Below are positions 26,663 to 35,887 of a stretch of 64,000 nt of DNA, piece by piece. The position numbers and the translations under genes were made by a program. The notes under the pieces were generated by a model. It had not been told where the DNA came from and ran no database searches. It worked only from the letters and a program-made list of their open reading frames with translations. Position 1 is the first letter of the stretch. The number at the start of each line of letters is the position of its first letter. The DNA is from Pseudochelatococcus sp047501465 (GTDB taxonomy: Bacteria > Pseudomonadota > Alphaproteobacteria > Rhizobiales > Beijerinckiaceae), in the NCBI RefSeq assembly GCF_047501465.1, contig NZ_JAZDRL010000002.1:1231428-1295427 (forward strand), in the 5' to 3' direction.

Positions 26663-29600
26663 TCGCACGTGATGGATACAGGTCAGCAGGACGGCGCAAG
26701 CGCATGGGCGTTGGCGGGATGCTGTTGCGCGTGAGCGCAGGAATCGTGGTCGTTGTTGCCGGTGGCTTCGTCTTTCTTACCCGTACTGATACGGGGCGGG
26801 CATCTCTTGTCAGCATCATTGAGAACGTGGCAAGCAGTCCGGATCTCAAGCTCTCGATTGGCCGGTTAGAGGGCACGGTGCCCTTCGATATGACCATTCG
26901 CGATATGACGGTTGCGGATGCGAATGGCGTATGGCTCGATATTGATCGCGCACGGTTGGCATGGCGGCCGTTGTCTCTGCTTTCAGGCGTGCTTGATGTC
27001 ACGCTGGTGGAGGCAGATCGTATTGGCGTTGCGCGTGCCCCGGTTTCTTCTGGGCCTGAGCAACCGGAAGCGCCTTCCACGGGTCTTCCTCAGTTGCCGT
27101 TTGGTATAACGCTCACTGAATTGAAAGTTGCTGAAATCGCGCTTGGCGAGGCACTGTTTGGGCAGGCAGCAAGCCTTGCCTTGAATGGGTCGGCACAACT
27201 TGTTGATTATCGACAGGGACTGAATGTTAACCTGGCAGCTAAGCGAATTGACGGTCAAGAGGGGCAGATTACCGGCCAGTTTGGCTATACCCCCGAAGGA
27301 GACGTGCTCACGCTTGATGTGCTGGCGCAAGAGCCCGCAGGCGGCATCGTTTCGCAAATTGCGGGCATTGCTGATCTTCCTCCGCTTTCTTTCTCCGCTA
27401 AGGGCGCGGGGCCACTTGATGACTGGCGGGGACAGCTCGTGCTCGATCTCGCCGGCAAGGCAGGCGCGCGTGGAGATATAACCGTTAAACGGGCTGATCT
27501 GGCGCGTGTTTTAACTGCTAATATTAATGCAGATGTTGCCGCATTAATGCCGGATACGATTGCGCCTCTTGTCAGTGGGCAGAGCGATATTGCGATCAAA
27601 GCGCATTTTAATGATGATGGCCGTATAGACGTGACGCAAGCGCAGCTTACATCTGCTGCCGCTCAGGTTGAGGCGCACGGACAGTTTGAGCCCAAGACAG
27701 AAGCCGTCTCCGCAACAGCACGTGTAAATGTGGGTGCGCCACAAGTATTTGCGAGCCTCTCGCCAACGCCGGTATCATGGTCATCTGCCAGCGTTGATCT
27801 CAACGTAGGCGGCACTCTCGCTGCTTTGGAGGTGACGGCAGAAGCGCTGGCAGCAGACCTTTCGGCAGAGGGATATCAAGCAAGCAATATTCGCGTTGCC
27901 ATGCACGGCAAAGGTAATGGCCCGATAGCGGCTGAGGAGACGCGTTTTGATCTGACGCTGGATGGGAATGTTTCTGGACTTATTGCCCCTGATGCCAACC
28001 TTACCCAGGTTCTGGGTGGAGCAATTGCGCTGGATGCACGTGGCAGTGTTGATCGTTCGATGGTCGCTAGGATTGACGAAGCGCATGTCGCACTAAATCC
28101 TTTATCCATGCGCTTTTCTGGCTTGGTTGATCCGGACGAGGTGATAGGCAAGATTGCGCTGGAAAAGGCAGACCTTGCCGCGCTTCGTGCTTTTGTTGGT
28201 TCTGATCTTGCTGGTCAGGCGAAGCTTAATGCAGATGTCGATATTGCTTTCGATCTTTCACGTCTGGCTGCGACGCTTGATGGTGCCATTGATGGTTTGC
28301 GCACAGGAGTGGCGCAGGTCGATGGTTTAACGGGCGGAAAAATTACGTTAGCTGGCGGCGTGAACCGCGCTGAGGATGGCAGCTTTGGCTTCAAAGCATT
28401 CAAGCTTGATGGTGCCCATATCAACCTCACTGCCGATGGCTCAGCAACCCAGAAAGCTGCTGACATCAAGGCAAAATTGCAGTTACCCGATCTCAGCAAG
28501 ATCGATGCGCAGCTGCAGGGGAAGGGCGATATCAATGTTGCGCTCACAGGCAGCCTTGAAAAACTTGCTGGTACAGCCATTCTTTCAGTTCCGCAAGCAC
28601 GAGCTATGGGCCGTCCTGTTGAAGCGCTGAAGCTTAATGTTGATGCGCAGGATCTGTTGGGGGCAGCCAATGGCAAGTTGACGCTGAGTGGTGCAGTCGA
28701 TGGCAAACCAGCGCATGGCTCGGGACAGTTCGCACGTGGCCTTGATGGTACATCCCGCATGGATAATCTGGATATTGCTTTAGGTTCAGTTGCGGTAAAG
28801 GGCGCGCTTGCGCTTGATGAAAAACAGCTTGCAACTGGAAAAATCAACATTGTCGCTGGCAATCTGGGCGATCTGGAACCTCTGTTGCTCACAAAGCTGA
28901 CAGGACGCATCAACCTGCAAGCCGATTTATCGCAGGCGCAGGGCGGTCAGAATGCGCGGGTTGTTGGTAGCGTCGATCAGTTTTCAGGGTTTAATGCATC
29001 ACTTCAAAGCGCACGTATTGATGCTTCCGGTACGGATCTCTTGCGCAAGCCTGTACTCAACGCACGCGTTGATATCGATAACGCAGTGGCCAGCGGTGTC
29101 TCCGTGACACGCGCAACGATTACTGCCAAGGGCACAGGATCGGCAAACGACATTGCTCTCAACGGTGTTGTGCAAGGATCAGACGTGACTGCCGCTGCAA
29201 GACTCGCCTTGGGAGATGCAACGAACATACTGGTCAACCAGGCGCGGGTTTCACGCGGAAATCAGCGCATTGAAATCCAGCCAAATGCACGCATTGACAT
29301 AAATGGCGGAACTGTTCGCATTAGTGATCTGGAATTGCGTTCAGGCGCTGGGCGTTTTCGCGTTGCAGGTGAAGCCGGTGAGCGGCTGAATATCAATACC
29401 ACTTTGCAGAATTTCCCACTTGCCGTTGCAGAACTGTTCGTCCCGGGGCTTGGCCTTGCGGGAACGGTTTCAGGCGATGCAACAATTACTGGTAATGCAG
29501 CTCGCCCAGATGGTCGTTATCAACTTAACGTTGCAGGCCTTACGTTGCCGGCAATTGCTGATGCGGGTTTGCGTCCATTTGCCATTGCTGCCACAGGTGC

Positions 29601-31002
29601 GTTGGGGCAGGGGCGTGTCACCACAGATACAACAGTGCGCGGACAGAATAATCTTGCGCTTCGTATTCAGGGGTCAGCCCCTCTTGGGGATGGCGCTCTC
29701 GATTTAGCGGTTACAGGGCCGATTGATCTTGGCATTGCTAACGTTGCGTTATCAGCCAGCGGCCAAACCTTAACCGGCACTGCCAATGTCGATTTACGTT
29801 TACACGGCACAACAGCCACGCCTGCGATTGGCGGCTCGGTGCGTGTCTCTAATGGACGCTTCCAGGATCCAATTGAAGGGCTGTTCTTTGACAACATTCA
29901 AGCGATCATTACCGGCAATGAACGTGAACTGACCATCACCAGTCTTTCAGCGCGCACACGTAACGGCGGTATGGTGACAGGAGCAGGGCGTGTTGCTGTT
30001 GATCCAGCTGCAGGTTTCCCGGGTAACATCACCATTCAGGCCCAGAGGGCACAGCTTGTATCGAGCGAGATGGTGAATATGGTCTCGAACCTCGATCTCG
30101 CCATTACAGGCCCGCTGGCGCAAGCGCCTAACCTGTCTGGAACGATCAATGTCGAGAACTTGCAGATCACGATTCCCAATCGGTTCCCGCTTTCCCTAAC
30201 GCCAATTGAGGTACAGCACATTCATCCGCCACCACGGGTTCTTGCGCGTATCAATCAGGAGATGGAACAGGCAGCGCAAGCTGAAGCAGCCAAGCCTTTT
30301 GTTATGGCGCTTGATCTCACCATTTCTTCGCCTACCAGAGTTTTTGTACGTGGTCAGGGTATCAATGCGGAGCTGGGCGGTACGCTCAAGGTGCGCGGTA
30401 ATAGCAACGATCCCATTGTTGACGGCGGTTTCCAGATGCGGCGCGGCACGCTCTCCATCGTTGGTCGCACATTGACGTTCTCACGCGGGGAGGTCTCATT
30501 TGATGGTGGCAGCCTCGACCCCACTCTGGACTTTCTGGCTGAAGCACCCGCAAGTGACGTTACGGCACAAGTGGGCGTGACAGGATATGCATCCAATCCG
30601 AAGATCAGCATTTCCTCACGGCCCGAACTTCCGCAGGATGAGGTCTTTGCAAGACTGCTGTTCGGACGAGCTGTAACGAATCTCTCAACTTCACAGACTA
30701 TTCGTCTGGCGCAGGCAATCGCTCAGCTTACGGGCGTTGGCGGTGGTGATGCGCTGGGAAATCTGGGGCGTTCGTTGGGCCTCGATTCCGTAGATGTTGG
30801 TGCAGATGATGCAGGCAATGTCGATGTTGGCTTCGGTAAGCGACTTAACGACAATATCTATCTTGGTGTGAAACAGGGAACGACCTCATCTTCCAGTCGT
30901 GTGACAGTTGATGTGGATCTTACCGATCACATCAAGCTTCAAGGAGAAGCAGGCGCAGATGGATCAAGCGCAGTTGGTATCGGTATGGAGTGGGATTACT
31001 AG
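26659..31002 (+). CDS. tamB: Translocation and assembly module protein TamB (AsmA-like, DUF490)
   Basis: 1447 aa. An N-terminal inner-membrane anchor (about 16-38, GMLLRVSAGIVVVVAGGFVFL) is followed by a very long periplasmic stretch of repeated beta-strand units, the lipid-conducting groove of AsmA-like bridge proteins. The C-terminal DUF490/TamB domain (about 1090-1447) contains GGFQMRRGTLSIVGRTLTF and GFGKRLNDNIYLGVKQG. The frame begins with TTG at 26659, overlapping the tamA stop; ATG 26704 is an alternative start immediately before the anchor. It is the coupled partner of TamA. Confidence 0.95.
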   Translation: MIARDGYRSAGRRKRMGVGGMLLRVSAGIVVVVAGGFVFLTRTDTGRASLVSIIENVASSPDLKLSIGRLEGTVPFDMTIRDMTVADANGVWLDIDRARLAWRPLSLLSGVLDVTLVEADRIGVARAPVSSGPEQPEAPSTGLPQLPFGITLTELKVAEIALGEALFGQAASLALNGSAQLVDYRQGLNVNLAAKRIDGQEGQITGQFGYTPEGDVLTLDVLAQEPAGGIVSQIAGIADLPPLSFSAKGAGPLDDWRGQLVLDLAGKAGARGDITVKRADLARVLTANINADVAALMPDTIAPLVSGQSDIAIKAHFNDDGRIDVTQAQLTSAAAQVEAHGQFEPKTEAVSATARVNVGAPQVFASLSPTPVSWSSASVDLNVGGTLAALEVTAEALAADLSAEGYQASNIRVAMHGKGNGPIAAEETRFDLTLDGNVSGLIAPDANLTQVLGGAIALDARGSVDRSMVARIDEAHVALNPLSMRFSGLVDPDEVIGKIALEKADLAALRAFVGSDLAGQAKLNADVDIAFDLSRLAATLDGAIDGLRTGVAQVDGLTGGKITLAGGVNRAEDGSFGFKAFKLDGAHINLTADGSATQKAADIKAKLQLPDLSKIDAQLQGKGDINVALTGSLEKLAGTAILSVPQARAMGRPVEALKLNVDAQDLLGAANGKLTLSGAVDGKPAHGSGQFARGLDGTSRMDNLDIALGSVAVKGALALDEKQLATGKINIVAGNLGDLEPLLLTKLTGRINLQADLSQAQGGQNARVVGSVDQFSGFNASLQSARIDASGTDLLRKPVLNARVDIDNAVASGVSVTRATITAKGTGSANDIALNGVVQGSDVTAAARLALGDATNILVNQARVSRGNQRIEIQPNARIDINGGTVRISDLELRSGAGRFRVAGEAGERLNINTTLQNFPLAVAELFVPGLGLAGTVSGDATITGNAARPDGRYQLNVAGLTLPAIADAGLRPFAIAATGALGQGRVTTDTTVRGQNNLALRIQGSAPLGDGALDLAVTGPIDLGIANVALSASGQTLTGTANVDLRLHGTTATPAIGGSVRVSNGRFQDPIEGLFFDNIQAIITGNERELTITSLSARTRNGGMVTGAGRVAVDPAAGFPGNITIQAQRAQLVSSEMVNMVSNLDLAITGPLAQAPNLSGTINVENLQITIPNRFPLSLTPIEVQHIHPPPRVLARINQEMEQAAQAEAAKPFVMALDLTISSPTRVFVRGQGINAELGGTLKVRGNSNDPIVDGGFQMRRGTLSIVGRTLTFSRGEVSFDGGSLDPTLDFLAEAPASDVTAQVGVTGYASNPKISISSRPELPQDEVFARLLFGRAVTNLSTSQTIRLAQAIAQLTGVGGGDALGNLGRSLGLDSVDVGADDAGNVDVGFGKRLNDNIYLGVKQGTTSSSSRVTVDVDLTDHIKLQGEAGADGSSAVGIGMEWDY

Positions 31003-31105
31003 CTCCATATAACATGCCGCCGTTGCAGCCACCGCATATCATCTTCAACGTGAATGAGTTACAACCATCCATGTGCTAAACAAAGCGCCGGTGGAGCGAT
31101 TGGGT

Positions 31106-32404
31106 ATGCTGGATAGTTCTGATAAAGGTGGGCTACCATTGCGTAGCGCGGCCGGATACCAGTTCTCACCCATGATCATAGCGCTCGCAGGGATGCTTTC
31201 CTTAGCCTCAGCGATGGGAATCGGGCGCTTTGCTTTCACGCCATTGCTGCCAATGATGCTGCATGAAAATCTTGTAACGCTTGCTGGCGGCGGCTGGCTC
31301 GCAACAGCTAACTACATCGGCTATTTTCTTGGCGCTGCGCTTTGCACTCTGCTGCCGCTTTATTTTTCCAATCATCCTTTACCGTTACGCATAAGGGGCT
31401 TGATCAACCCGCCTGTCATTGTGCGGAGCGGCCTTATCGCTACGGCACTTCTCACACTCGCTATGGCCGGAGATTGGCCTTGGCTCTGGCCGGCTCTGCG
31501 CCTTCTATCTGGCGTTGCCAGTGCTGTTTGCTTCGTTTTCACCTCAACATGGTGTCTGCAACGCCTGACACAGATGGGTGCGCCGCAGTTAAGCGGTCTG
31601 ATTTTTTGCGGGCCCGGTGTTGGTATTATGGCAACAGGGCTTGCGGTTAGCGCAATGGTCGCCAGAGATTGGCATGCACAGATTGCCTGGGTTGTCTTTG
31701 GCCTTGTTGCAGTTGTGCTGGCATTTCTCGCCTGGCAAGTGATGCGTCCAGATCAGGAATCGCCTAAACTAACAGGCGGTTCAGAGGCGATATCTACAAT
31801 ATCAGATTCAAAAACGCATTATTCTCTCTCCGGCGGCAATCCGCAGGAAGTCTTCCTGCTCACAGTTGCCTATGGTTTAGCGGGTTTTGGCTACATCATC
31901 ACAGCTACTTTTCTGCCAGTTATAGCACGCCATGCCCTGCCAGGATCAGCATGGCCTGATATGTTTTGGCCGGTGTTTGGCCTTGGCGTGGTGTTCGGAG
32001 GATTGCTTGGTACGCGTTTGCCCATGCGGTGGGATCAGCGCGATCTGCTAATTGGCAGCTATGCGGTACAATGTTTTGGGATAATGTTGGGGCTTTGGTT
32101 CCCATCTGTGATTGGGTTTGTGGCCAGCAGTTTCCTTGTAGGCGCTCCCTTAACAGCCATCACATTGTTTGCCATGCGAGAAGTGCGGCGCCTTAACGCG
32201 CTGCTAGCGGCGAGCCTTATGGGGTTACTCACAGCAACTTATGGCATTGGCCAGATTCTGGGCCCACCCGTTGCCACAGCGCTCGTTCGGGTGGATGGCT
32301 CACATGCAGATTTCACTTTGTCACTGGAAGTAGCAGCTACCATGTTAATGGTCGGAGCCTTGATTTTTCTATGGCTTCGCTGGCGCTATCCAGTACGAAC
32401 TTAG
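31106..32404 (+). CDS. YbfB/YjiJ family MFS transporter
   Basis: About 432 aa with 12 predicted membrane helices. The N-terminal motif ALAGMLSLASAMGIGRFAFTPLLPMM (read in pieces) and GGGWLATANYIGYFLGA match the YbfB/YjiJ MFS branch, sugar-efflux-like transporters of mostly unknown substrate. Helix 6 and the loop (MRPDQESPKLTGGSEAI) divide the two halves. I selected ATG 31106, with a GGAG about 9 nt before it; a GTG at 31073 is also in frame. It stands alone, 100 nt after tamB. Confidence 0.85.
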   Translation: MLDSSDKGGLPLRSAAGYQFSPMIIALAGMLSLASAMGIGRFAFTPLLPMMLHENLVTLAGGGWLATANYIGYFLGAALCTLLPLYFSNHPLPLRIRGLINPPVIVRSGLIATALLTLAMAGDWPWLWPALRLLSGVASAVCFVFTSTWCLQRLTQMGAPQLSGLIFCGPGVGIMATGLAVSAMVARDWHAQIAWVVFGLVAVVLAFLAWQVMRPDQESPKLTGGSEAISTISDSKTHYSLSGGNPQEVFLLTVAYGLAGFGYIITATFLPVIARHALPGSAWPDMFWPVFGLGVVFGGLLGTRLPMRWDQRDLLIGSYAVQCFGIMLGLWFPSVIGFVASSFLVGAPLTAITLFAMREVRRLNALLAASLMGLLTATYGIGQILGPPVATALVRVDGSHADFTLSLEVAATMLMVGALIFLWLRWRYPVRT

Positions 32405-32414
32405 TTCAACGCTT

Positions 32415-32642
32415 TCAAGCTGCATGACGACGCATTTCCCATAATGCGGATATGCGCGAAGGCAAAAGAGTCGCTCCACCTTCCGTGCGAATCCATGCAA
32501 TCTCCATATTGCTTGGGCTTTGCGTCATAGCGAATGCAATAGCATCTTCCAAGGTATTGAATTCGATTGAATTTTCAGGTTTTGCAGAGCGATTGCTTGT
32601 CCAATACTGCAGGCGGGCTGGCTTTTTAAGATCGTCTTGCAT
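32415..32642 (-). CDS. Small protein of unknown function (75 aa)
   Basis: 75 aa soluble protein starting MQDDLKKPARLQYWTSN. The RBS AAGGAAAA lies 6 nt before its ATG, so the short start is preferred to the longer frame reaching 32747. It has a mixed alpha/beta look, with the segment SIEFNTLEDAIAFAMTQ and a basic C-terminus (WEMRRHAA). The EF-T-EDAIAFA pattern faintly recalls the accessory complex I subunit NDUFS4, but it is too short and generic to call. It converges on the MFS gene and is divergent from the nuo operon. Confidence 0.6.
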   Translation of the reverse strand: MQDDLKKPARLQYWTSNRSAKPENSIEFNTLEDAIAFAMTQSPSNMEIAWIRTEGGATLLPSRISALWEMRRHAA

Positions 32643-32897
32643 GATATTTTCCTTACCATTTCTCCTATTACATGCCTTGGTTCTTACGCATGCGTTTCGC
32701 TCATAACGTTTATAATCAATAATGGTTCCAAGCTGCATAATGGCCACAACTGCTATTCTAAAGCCCCGTGTTAAGCAAAATCAGATGCGAATAGCGAAGG
32801 GGGCACTTGCGTCGAAGGAGAGGCTGAGATAAGCCTTCATCGCACATGCGAACCAATCTAATGCGGCGAATCTGTCAGGTTTTCCTGTAGTTTCCGC

Positions 32898-32903
32898 TAT
32901 AAT
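32898..32903 (+). promoter_or_regulatory. Possible -10 box of the nuo operon
   Basis: A consensus TATAAT at 32898-32903 sits 92 nt upstream of nuoA. Upstream, CTGTCA (32872-32877) is a poor -35 with overly long spacing. The 350-nt spacer from 32643 holds no gene that I can support. Confidence 0.35.
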
Positions 32904-32953
32904 ATATCTGGATAAGGCTCGCTGAACACGGCTCATGTACCTGAGCCATCGAT

Positions 32954-32973
32954 CCGCCCAGTCATATGGGCGG
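32954..32973 (+). promoter_or_regulatory. GC-rich hairpin in the nuoA leader
   Basis: CCGCCCA (32954-32960) pairs with TGGGCGG (32967-32973) over 7 bp with a 6-nt loop. It ends 11 nt before the nuoA RBS GGAGGA (32985-32990). It has no T-run, so it is more likely a translational or mRNA-stability element than a terminator. Confidence 0.45.
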
Positions 32974-32994
32974 TTAACGCCGTTGGAGGATCAG

Positions 32995-33360
32995 ATGCAG
33001 GATTTGCTATCGGACTATCTGCCGCTGGTCATATTCCTGGGTGTTTCGCTGGTAATTGGCCTTGCGCTGCTGGTGTCACCATTTTTGCTGGCATACAAAA
33101 ATCCAGATCCTGAGAAGCTGTCTGCGTATGAATGCGGCTTTAACGCGTTCGATGATGCGCGCATGAAATTTGATGTACGGTTTTACCTCGTGGCCATTCT
33201 GTTCATCATTTTCGATCTCGAAGTAGCATTCCTTTTCCCCTGGGCGATTTCGTTTGGTGGGTTGGGCTGGTTTGGCTTCTGGTCAATGATGGCGTTTCTG
33301 GGCGTGCTGACAATTGGCTTCGTCTATGAGTGGAAGAAGGGGGCACTGGAATGGGATTGA
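32995..33360 (+). CDS. nuoA: NADH-quinone oxidoreductase subunit A
   Basis: 121 aa, three membrane helices. Conserved loop YECGFNAFDDARMKFDVRFY includes the Cys of the mitochondrial ND3 loop, and DLEVAFLFPWA is in helix 2. NuoA belongs to the membrane arm next to the quinone site. The ATG at 32995 follows GGAGGA; the longer frame from 32935 lacks such support. It is first gene of the nuo operon, and its end overlaps nuoB by 10 nt. Confidence 0.97.
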   Translation: MQDLLSDYLPLVIFLGVSLVIGLALLVSPFLLAYKNPDPEKLSAYECGFNAFDDARMKFDVRFYLVAILFIIFDLEVAFLFPWAISFGGLGWFGFWSMMAFLGVLTIGFVYEWKKGALEWD

Positions 33361-33950
33361 TCGGACAACCTTCTCCCAAGCAAGGTTCAGGTACGCTGGT
33401 TGCGCCTGCGCCTCGTGGCATTATTGATCCGAATACCGGCAAGCCGGTAGGCGCGAACGATCCGTTTTTCGGTGAAATCAACGATGAGTTGGCCGATAAG
33501 GGCTTTATTGTTACCGCCACGGATGATCTGATCAATTGGGCGCGCACTGGCTCGTTGATGTGGATGACCTTCGGTCTTGCCTGCTGTGCAGTTGAGATGA
33601 TGCAGGCCTCAATGCCACGTTACGACGTTGAGCGTTTTGGCTTTGCGCCTCGCGGCAGCCCGCGCCAATCTGACGTGATGATCGTTGCCGGTACGCTTAC
33701 CAACAAAATGGCACCAGCTCTCCGCAAGGTTTACGACCAGATGCCGGAACCGCGTTATGTGATCTCGATGGGATCATGCGCCAATGGTGGTGGCTATTAC
33801 CACTATTCTTACTCGGTTGTTCGCGGTTGCGATCGCGTAGTACCGGTTGATATTTACGTGCCAGGTTGTCCGCCGACGGCCGAGGCGTTGCTATACGGCA
33901 TTCTGCTTCTTCAGAAGAAGATTCGCCGTGTCGGCACGATCGAGCGCTAA
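33351..33950 (+). CDS. nuoB: NADH-quinone oxidoreductase subunit B
   Basis: 199 aa. Carries ligands of the [4Fe-4S] cluster N2, the last electron donor to quinone: adjacent cysteines in ACCAVEMM, then SCANGG and PGCPPTAEALLYG. An N-terminal extension of about 50 residues (GQPSPKQGSGTLVAPAPRG) precedes the conserved domain. ATG 33351 overlaps the last codons of nuoA; the alternative GTG-like upstream start at 33330 would lie further inside nuoA. Confidence 0.96.
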   Translation: MGLIGQPSPKQGSGTLVAPAPRGIIDPNTGKPVGANDPFFGEINDELADKGFIVTATDDLINWARTGSLMWMTFGLACCAVEMMQASMPRYDVERFGFAPRGSPRQSDVMIVAGTLTNKMAPALRKVYDQMPEPRYVISMGSCANGGGYYHYSYSVVRGCDRVVPVDIYVPGCPPTAEALLYGILLLQKKIRRVGTIER

Positions 33951-33964
33951 GAGGAGCGGGCGGT

Positions 33965-34612
33965 ATGAGCACGGATATTCATAGCCAAGGGCAGGGTGCA
34001 GCTGCATCAGAGCTTGAGCTGCATGGCGCTGCGGTCACTGCAGCACTTGGTGGGCGCATCGTTGCCACGAAGCTGGCTTATGGTGAGCTGACGCTTGTTG
34101 CGCAGACGCAGTCGATTCTGGAGGTCCTGCGTTTCCTTCGCGATGATCCCTCATGCCTATATGTAAATTTCATCGATATCTGTGGTGTTGATTACCCTGA
34201 TCGCGAGCAGCGTTTTGAGGTTGTGTATCACTTGATGTCGCCACGTCATAACCGGCGTATTCGAGTGAAGGTTGCGACGGACGAATTTACGCCTGTGCCG
34301 AGTGCGGTTGGTGTGTTTCCTTCTGCTGACTGGTTTGAGCGTGAAACGTATGATCTCTATGGCGTGCTATTCTCAGATCACCCCGATCTGCGACGTTTGC
34401 TGACAGATTATGGATTTGAAGGTCATCCGCTGCGCAAAGACTTCCCGATGACGGGTTATGTTGAAGTGCGCTACGACGATGAAAAGAAACGTGTAGTGTA
34501 TGAGCCGGTAAAGCTCGTGCAGGAGTTCCGCTCTTTTGATTTTCTCTCGCCTTGGGAGGGAACTGAATATGTTCTACCCGGTGATGAGAAAGCGGGAGGC
34601 AAGCCCTCATGA
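33965..34612 (+). CDS. nuoC: NADH-quinone oxidoreductase subunit C
   Basis: 215 aa peripheral-arm subunit (30-kDa type). The signature is ERETYDLYGVLFSDHPDLRRLLTDYGFEGHPLRKDFP (given in pieces), followed by GYVEVRYDDEKKRVVYEP. It is a separate gene, not the NuoCD fusion of enterobacteria. ATG 33965 starts 14 nt after nuoB with GAGGAGCGGGCGG before it; the frame open from 33866 overlaps nuoB and lacks domain content. Confidence 0.96.
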   Translation: MSTDIHSQGQGAAASELELHGAAVTAALGGRIVATKLAYGELTLVAQTQSILEVLRFLRDDPSCLYVNFIDICGVDYPDREQRFEVVYHLMSPRHNRRIRVKVATDEFTPVPSAVGVFPSADWFERETYDLYGVLFSDHPDLRRLLTDYGFEGHPLRKDFPMTGYVEVRYDDEKKRVVYEPVKLVQEFRSFDFLSPWEGTEYVLPGDEKAGGKPS

Positions 34613-34663
34613 TCAAATATGCATGCAAAATGGTAGCAGCTCGTCGCTGGCAGGATCAGAACC

Positions 34664-35854
34664 ATGGCTGAGGCTGACGTTCGTACCTTCAACATCAACT
34701 TTGGTCCGCAGCATCCTGCGGCTCACGGCGTTCTGCGCCTTGTGCTTGAGCTCGAGGGCGAAGTCGTGGAGCGGGTTGATCCGCATATCGGCCTGTTGCA
34801 TCGCGGCACTGAGAAGCTGATTGAGTACAAGACTTATCTACAGGCAACGCCTTATTTTGATCGGCTCGATTATGTTGCGCCGATGAACCAGGAGCATGCT
34901 TTTGTGCTCGCAGTGGAAAAGCTGCTGGGCGTAACTGTTCCGCGTCGTGGGCAGTTGATCCGGGTTCTTTACTCTGAAATCGGTAGAATTCTGTCGCATT
35001 TGCTGAACTTTACGACGCAGGCGATGGACGTCGGTGCGCTCACGCCTCCACTATGGGGCTTTGAAGAGCGTGAAAAGCTGATGATCTTTTATGAGCGTGC
35101 TTGTGGCGCGCGCTTGCATGCAAACTATTTCCGTCCAGGTGGTGTGCATCAGGATCTTCCGCCTGATCTGATTGATGATATTGAAGCATTCTGCGATCCG
35201 TTCTTAAAAGTCTGTGATGACCTTGAGAACCTCGTTCTCACCAACCGTATCTTCAAACAACGCAACGTTGATATTGGCGTTGTGTCTCTGGAAGAGTGCT
35301 GGGCCTGGGGTTTCTCTGGTCCGATGGTACGTGGATCTGGTGCAGCATGGGATTTGCGTAAGTCTCAACCCTATGAATGCTATGAAGAAATGGACTTCGA
35401 CATCCCTGTTGGCAAAAACGGTGATAGTTACGACCGGCAGGTGATCCGCATGGAAGAGATGCGCCAGTCAGTGCGTATCATGCGTCAATGCATCACCAAG
35501 CTACGTGAACCAGCTGGTCAGGGACCGGTATCGAGCGTCGATCATAAGGTTGTCGCGCCATCGCGCGGCGATATGAAGCGTTCGATGGAAGCGCTTATCC
35601 ATCATTTTAAGTTATATACCGAGGGTTTCCACGTGCCTGCCGGCGAGGTTTATAGCGCAGTGGAAGCGCCAAAGGGTGAATTTGGTGTGTATCTGGTAGC
35701 GGATGGGACGAACAAGCCTTATCGCTGCAAGATCCGCGCGCCAGGATTTGCGCATTTGCAAGCCATGGATTTCCTGTGTCGCGGCCACATGCTGGCTGAC
35801 GTTTCGGCAATTCTTGGTTCAATCGATATCGTGTTTGGAGAGGTTGATCGCTGA
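34664..35854 (+). CDS. nuoD: NADH-quinone oxidoreductase subunit D
   Basis: 396 aa (49-kDa type). It forms the quinone-binding pocket with NuoB. Conserved features are NFGPQHPAAHGVLRLVLELEGE with the quinone-contacting His, HIGLLHRGTEKLIE, RVLYSEIGRILSHLLN, and the C-terminal ADVSAILGSIDIVFGEVDR. Length is normal. A 51-nt spacer separates it from nuoC, the longest gap in the front half of the operon. Confidence 0.98.
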   Translation: MAEADVRTFNINFGPQHPAAHGVLRLVLELEGEVVERVDPHIGLLHRGTEKLIEYKTYLQATPYFDRLDYVAPMNQEHAFVLAVEKLLGVTVPRRGQLIRVLYSEIGRILSHLLNFTTQAMDVGALTPPLWGFEEREKLMIFYERACGARLHANYFRPGGVHQDLPPDLIDDIEAFCDPFLKVCDDLENLVLTNRIFKQRNVDIGVVSLEECWAWGFSGPMVRGSGAAWDLRKSQPYECYEEMDFDIPVGKNGDSYDRQVIRMEEMRQSVRIMRQCITKLREPAGQGPVSSVDHKVVAPSRGDMKRSMEALIHHFKLYTEGFHVPAGEVYSAVEAPKGEFGVYLVADGTNKPYRCKIRAPGFAHLQAMDFLCRGHMLADVSAILGSIDIVFGEVDR

Positions 35855-35887
35855 GGAGTTCCTCGCGGTCAGGGAGTGGGTGACGGT

